Translations under genes and position numbers: made by a program
Notes under the pieces: model-generated
The model's input: the letters and a program-made list of their open reading frames with translations, nothing else
Databases searched by the model: none
What the model was told of the DNA's origin: nothing
Shown: positions 6,349 to 9,230 of the stretch, in pieces
How positions within the stretch are numbered: the first letter of the stretch is position 1
How the letters are laid out: each line of letters begins with the position of its first letter
DNA from: an uncultured Collinsella sp.
GTDB taxonomy: Bacteria > Actinomycetota > Coriobacteriia > Coriobacteriales > Coriobacteriaceae
Assembly: GCA_958445895.1 (NCBI GenBank)
Contig: CAUCTV010000051.1
Coordinates: forward strand, 1 to 9,230
Direction: 5' to 3'
DNA length: 9,230 nt

Positions 6349-7032
6349 CTACTCGGCCTCCTTGGCAAGCGCGGCGGCAACGGCTTCCTGCGGAATGTCG
6401 AGACCATACGCGCGAACCTGCTCGACCGTCTTCTCGAAGACTTCCTCGACGGTCGCAGTGGCGTCGATGAGCTTTACGCGGTCTGGCTCCTCGGCGGCAA
6501 TGGCACAAAATCCCTGATAGACACGCTCCTGGAAGGCCATGCCCTTGGCCTCCATGCGATCGGTCGCACCGCGGGCCGCCATGCGCAGCGCCGCCTGCTC
6601 GGGCGTGATGTGGTAGACGAGTGTGAGTGCCGGGTGCGTTCCCGCGACGGCCAGGTTGTTGGCGTCGCGCACCATCTGGCGATCGAGGCCATCGGCAAAT
6701 GCCTGGTAGCAGGTCGTGGAATCGTAGAAGCGATCGCACAGGACCACCTTGCCGGCCGCAAGGGCGGGCGCGATGACCTCGTGCACCAGCTGGGCACGCG
6801 CCGCCTCGTAGAGCAACAGCTCGCAGGTGTCTCCCATCGCCGTGTTGGCGGGGTCGAGCAGCAAAGCGCGAATCTTTTCGCTGATGGCGGTGCCGCCCGG
6901 CTCGCGCAGGCTCACAACCTGGTAGCCGGCAAGATCGAGCGCGCGGGCAAGCAGACGCGCCTGCGTGGACTTGCCGGCACCGTCGACGCCCTCGAGCGTG
7001 ATAAAGCTATGTTGAGCAGGCTCAAAAGCCAT
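6349..7032 (-). CDS. tmk: thymidylate kinase (dTMP kinase)
   Basis: 227 residues, close to the family's usual 205-215. It phosphorylates dTMP to dTDP with ATP, in the cytoplasm, on the way to dTTP. The P-loop is GVDGAGKS (15-22), EPGG (44-47) and DRFYDST (100-106) line the nucleotide site, and the lid segment is RMAARGATDRMEAKG (150-164). DRMEAKG in the lid is the form found in many bacterial enzymes. ATG 7032 is supported by AGGAAGGGG (7049-7041) 8 nt upstream. It is the first gene of the minus-strand operon with holB and ricT, so DNA precursor supply and clamp loading are probably co-expressed. Confidence 0.95.
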   Translation of the reverse strand: MAFEPAQHSFITLEGVDGAGKSTQARLLARALDLAGYQVVSLREPGGTAISEKIRALLLDPANTAMGDTCELLLYEAARAQLVHEVIAPALAAGKVVLCDRFYDSTTCYQAFADGLDRQMVRDANNLAVAGTHPALTLVYHITPEQAALRMAARGATDRMEAKGMAFQERVYQGFCAIAAEEPDRVKLIDATATVEEVFEKTVEQVRAYGLDIPQEAVAAALAKEAE

Positions 7033-7084
7033 GGGCGCAGCCCCTTCCTACAAGGCGCGTAAATGCAGATATATCAACTAAGCC

Positions 7085-7114
7085 ATGATACCCCAGTGCT
7101 CGGCGCGTCCCCAA
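7085..7114 (-). promoter_or_regulatory. possible promoter of the tmk-holB-ricT operon
   Basis: On the minus strand TATCAT (7090-7085) matches the -10 consensus at five of six bases, and TTGGGG (7114-7109) lies 18 nt upstream as a weak -35. It is correctly placed about 50 bp before the tmk start. It is the best candidate seen but is not strong. Confidence 0.3.
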
Positions 7115-7136
7115 TGGCTAAAGGCGCCTTTCCAAA

Positions 7137-7201
7137 GTTGCGGTGAAATAGGGACTGATTGAAGCTCTGAGATCGCCAAACAGTCCCTATTTCACCGCAA
7201 C
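7137..7201. repeat. perfect 21-bp inverted repeat (REP-like palindromic element A)
   Basis: Arms 7137-7157 and 7181-7201 are exact inverted copies containing the core TGAAATAGGGACTG, separated by 23 nt. The element lies between the divergent tmk and zinc-ribbon genes. No T-run follows on either strand, so it is a poor terminator. Perfect arms of this length in an intergenic region suggest a dispersed palindromic repeat; I recall this kind of sequence from Collinsella intergenic regions but could not check it. Confidence 0.7.
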
Positions 7202-7228
7202 GTATGATGGGGAATTTTGGATGCTGGG

Positions 7229-7234
7229 TATAAT
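7229..7234 (+). promoter_or_regulatory. -10 box of putative promoter for the zinc-ribbon membrane protein gene
   Basis: A perfect TATAAT lies 37 bp upstream of the ATG at 7272, so transcription would begin near 7241 with a leader of about 30 nt. No good -35 match is visible 16-18 bp upstream, where the sequence runs into the end of the inverted repeat at 7137-7201. Activation by a protein or a weak promoter is possible. Confidence 0.45.
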
Positions 7235-7271
7235 CGTCGTATTACATTGAAATGTGGCGAAAGGAGTGGCA

Positions 7272-8255
7272 ATGTCTCGGTATTGCGCCTCGTGCGGCAA
7301 GCTTCTTGAAGATAATGCCAAGTTCTGCACCTCGTGCGGTGCACCCGTTGAGCAAACAGCCGCGAGCGATAGCCAGCCCGCTTTTGAGCAGACCGGCTCC
7401 CTTGATACGCCGCAAGCCAAGGCGGACGACCCCCTCGCCTATAGCCCCGACCCCGCCGTAAGGACCGAAGCCGTCGAGACCACGCAGCGCATACCCGTCG
7501 CGAGCGGCTCGCCCCAACAGCAGCCGGCTCCCGCATACGCGCCCGCTTCGCCACAGACCCCCGCTCCCAAAAAGAGCGGCACCGGGCCGCTTATCGCCGT
7601 TATCGTTGTGCTGGTGGCGATCATCATCGCCCTGGTCATCTTCTTTGCGATCAGACCGTTCGACAACGCCGCCACGCAGACGACTGCCGAGGTAGCTAAG
7701 CTGCACCATGACGTCGACGACGATGACCTAAAGCCTCTCGGCAATCCCAACAGCCTGTACGACGATGATGACGATGACGACGAGGATGGCGGCGAAGCAA
7801 CGCTCTCCGAGCAGAACCTCTACCGTCGCCTGAGCGAATACTACGACTTGCTCGAAGATCTCGACAGCCAGGTCCGTGGCTGCGCGCAGAACTTCAACGG
7901 CAACTATCTGGAAGAGGATCGAACCACCCGTCAAAATCTCGCCGACGTCGCCGAGCGCACGGAGGACACCATCGAGCAGTATTACGACATCGTCGAGGAC
8001 CTGGACGTCCCGACGAGCTCCAAGAACTACAGCTCCTGGAAGGATATCATCGCCCTGTACGACGACCTGGATCACCGCATTGACGCAATCTGTGATGCCT
8101 GGGAGATCAGCCTGAAATACGCCAAGCCTGCGGACCACAAGAATGAGATCGTGGCGCCGCTGTCGCGCGACAACGTGGCGGGCACCAATGACAATAAGTA
8201 CCGCCTAGACTTTGAGGAGCGCTATCCCGGCGCTAAGCCTGTCGAGGTGAACTAG
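7272..8255 (+). CDS. zinc-ribbon single-pass membrane protein with Asp tract, function unknown
   Basis: 327 residues. Residues 1-23 form a zinc ribbon (C5-X2-C8, C19-X2-C22; YCASCGK and FCTSCGAPV) of the zinc_ribbon_2 type. A Pro/Gln/Ala-rich linker follows to about 101, then one membrane helix (GPLIAVIVVLVAIIIALVIF, 105-124). The presumed outer part begins with an acidic run (D148-D152, then Y163 followed by seven Asp at 164-170, E, D). The rest is a helical domain containing YYDLLEDLD (190-198), YYDIVEDLD (237-245) and a looser ALYDDLDHRID (261-271). ATG 7272 is preferred over GTG 7254 because AAGGAG (7261-7266) lies 5 nt upstream and the protein then opens with the ribbon. Such N-terminal ribbons on one-pass proteins are common in Gram-positives, mostly without known function. 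I do not recognise the C-terminal domain. It is transcribed divergently from tmk and convergently with topA. Confidence 0.85.
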   Translation: MSRYCASCGKLLEDNAKFCTSCGAPVEQTAASDSQPAFEQTGSLDTPQAKADDPLAYSPDPAVRTEAVETTQRIPVASGSPQQQPAPAYAPASPQTPAPKKSGTGPLIAVIVVLVAIIIALVIFFAIRPFDNAATQTTAEVAKLHHDVDDDDLKPLGNPNSLYDDDDDDDEDGGEATLSEQNLYRRLSEYYDLLEDLDSQVRGCAQNFNGNYLEEDRTTRQNLADVAERTEDTIEQYYDIVEDLDVPTSSKNYSSWKDIIALYDDLDHRIDAICDAWEISLKYAKPADHKNEIVAPLSRDNVAGTNDNKYRLDFEERYPGAKPVEVN

Positions 8256-8273
8256 CGCTTTGTCGTTCCCGAG

Positions 8274-8331
8274 CCGGCAGTTAGGGACGTTCCTAAACTG
8301 CCGGCAGAAAAGGAACGTCCCTAACTGCCGG
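8274..8331. repeat. perfect 21-bp inverted repeat with palindromic loop (REP-like element B)
   Basis: Arms 8274-8294 and 8311-8331 are exact inverted copies with core CAGTTAGGGACGTTCCT, around a 16-nt spacer that itself holds the palindrome CTGCCGGCAG (8298-8307). It lies between the zinc-ribbon gene's stop and the terminator. Its arm shares TAGGGAC with the element at 7137-7201. It could add to termination, protect the 3' end, or be a dispersed repeat. Confidence 0.7.
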
Positions 8332-8333
8332 TC

Positions 8334-8375
8334 AAAAAAACGAGCGAGGATCGCGGGGTCCTCGCTCGTTTTTTT
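8334..8375. terminator. strong bidirectional intrinsic terminator between convergent genes
   Basis: CGAGCGAGGA (8341-8350) pairs with TCCTCGCTCG (8359-8368) around an 8-nt loop. The stem is flanked by seven A (8334-8340) and seven T (8369-8375), so each strand shows a GC-rich stem followed by a T-run. It ends the plus-strand zinc-ribbon gene and the minus-strand topA gene, which converge here. Confidence 0.92.
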
Positions 8376-8397
8376 GGGCAATGTTTCGACTGCGCCG

Positions 8398-9230
8398 TTA
8401 CTTGTCGGCGGCTGCTTTCTTGGCAGTCGACTTCTTCGCGGTCGTCTTCTTGGCGGCAGTGGCTTTCTTAGCCGTCGTCTTCTTTGCCGTGCTCGCCTTG
8501 GTTGTGGTCTTGCGACCGCGGGCGGGCTTCTTCTCCTTGGTCGGGCAGTCCATGTTGACGCAGATACGCCACGGACCGCGCGCCGTGTTGACCACCACGA
8601 TGGGGGCGCCGCACTCGGGGCAGGTCTCGCCCGTCGCCTCGAGCTTGCCGCGCGCCGGCAGCGGATAGCTCACGCCGCAGTCATCGTAGTTGGTGCAGCG
8701 GATAAAGCGCTTGCCGCTCTTCTCGCTCTTGTGCGCGATCAGGTCGCCGTGACGTCCGGCCTCGGCACACACCTTGCACTCGCCCACCTTAAGGTCGGGC
8801 TCGTAGTTGGTGGGGCATGTGGGGTTCACGCAGATCTCGAAAGCCTTCTGGCGGAACGGCTGGCACTTAATGCGCGGTGCGCCGCATTCGGGGCACACGG
8901 CAGCCTCGCCCTCGAGCGGGCTCACCTTGACGCCGCTCGGCACCGGATAGGTCACATCGCAGTCGGGCCATCCCATGCAGCCGATAAAGCTGCCGCGGGT
9001 CTTGGCGCTCGTCTTCATAACCAAGTCCTTGCCGCACTTGGGGCAGGCGCCCACGCGCGCATCGGCCGTGACGGCGTCGCTGATGGCGTCGCCCAGCTCC
9101 TGCGTGTGCTTGAGCAGCTCGTCGAGCACGCCGGCCAGCAGCGCGCGCGAGTGCGTCACGACATGCTCTTCGGTATCCTCGCCGCGCTCCACGCGGGTCA
9201 TGTCGCCGTCGAGCTCACTGGTCATATCGG
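8398..9230 (-). CDS. topA: DNA topoisomerase I, C-terminal part (N-terminus beyond right edge)
   Basis: 276 residues of the C-terminus are visible; the frame is open at the right edge. Type IA topoisomerase I relaxes negative supercoils. The segment LDGDMTRVERGEDTEEHVVTHSRALLAGVLDELL fits the end of the catalytic core. Four zinc ribbons follow; numbered from the first visible Met they are C61/C64-C83/C89, C111/C114-C132/C137, C150/C153-C177/C183 and C202/C205-C222/C227. Ribbons 1-2 and 3-4 look like a duplicated pair (FIGCMGWPDCDVTYPVP versus FIRCTNYDDCGVSYPLP; ICVNPTCPT versus ICVNMDCPT). The last ~45 residues are lysine-rich with repeated AKK units, like the basic tails of actinobacterial TopA that aid DNA binding and processivity. 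Read alone it could be any topoisomerase-type zinc-ribbon protein, but the layout supports TopA. It ends at the shared terminator. Confidence 0.9.
   Translation of the reverse strand, partial: DMTSELDGDMTRVERGEDTEEHVVTHSRALLAGVLDELLKHTQELGDAISDAVTADARVGACPKCGKDLVMKTSAKTRGSFIGCMGWPDCDVTYPVPSGVKVSPLEGEAAVCPECGAPRIKCQPFRQKAFEICVNPTCPTNYEPDLKVGECKVCAEAGRHGDLIAHKSEKSGKRFIRCTNYDDCGVSYPLPARGKLEATGETCPECGAPIVVVNTARGPWRICVNMDCPTKEKKPARGRKTTTKASTAKKTTAKKATAAKKTTAKKSTAKKAAADK

Noticed and set aside
6348..6407. 20-residue N-terminal extension of HolB
   Set aside because: It overlaps the tmk coding end, is Arg/Pro-rich, and a strong AAGGAGG lies 9 nt before ATG 6347.
7137..7201. Intrinsic terminator for upstream transcripts
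   Set aside because: There is no T-run on either side, and the genes diverge here so no transcript should end at this point.
7254..7271. GTG 7254 as start of the zinc-ribbon gene
   Set aside because: The SD AAGGAG at 7261-7266 lies inside that extension and is positioned for ATG 7272.

Overview
The window looks like a chromosomal segment of a GC-rich actinobacterium of the class Coriobacteriia, most likely Collinsella. This rests on recognition, not a search. The grounds are GC-rich codon use, a tmk-holB-ricT gene order, a TopA with several zinc ribbons and a lysine-rich tail, and a 3' gene of a type I associate with Coriobacteriia.

Layout, left to right. A type 3 solute-binding lipoprotein (minus strand) runs off the left edge. 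About 750 bases without a confident gene follow. They hold its putative promoter and long leader, a cluster of GC-rich hairpins, and a 215-bp MITE-like inverted-repeat element with 46-bp arms. Next comes a minus-strand run, read right to left: tmk (7032-6349), holB (6347-5220), ricT (5229-3529), comF (3426-2620) and an orphan nuclease-like gene (2609-1500). tmk/holB are 1 bp apart, holB/ricT overlap by 10 bp, and comF/nuclease are 10 bp apart. Only the ricT-comF junction has a real gap, 102 bp rich in hairpins, one of which buries the comF ribosome binding site.

To the right of tmk is a divergent intergenic region with a perfect 21-bp inverted repeat between two putative promoters. A plus-strand gene for a membrane-anchored zinc-ribbon protein of unknown function follows (7272-8255). 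It is followed by a second perfect 21-bp inverted repeat and a strong bidirectional terminator shared with the convergent topA gene. Only the C-terminal 276 residues of TopA are in the window, with four zinc ribbons and an AKK-rich tail.

Functionally, the tmk operon joins dTTP supply (Tmk), the clamp loader (HolB), an RNA-maturation/competence cofactor (RicT) and a competence-type phosphoribosyltransferase (ComF). The least explained parts are the orphan nuclease-like protein, the palindromic elements, the RicT tail, and the zinc-ribbon membrane protein with its Asp tract and repeated YYDxxEDLD motif. I see no CRISPR array, rRNA, tRNA or intact insertion sequence.
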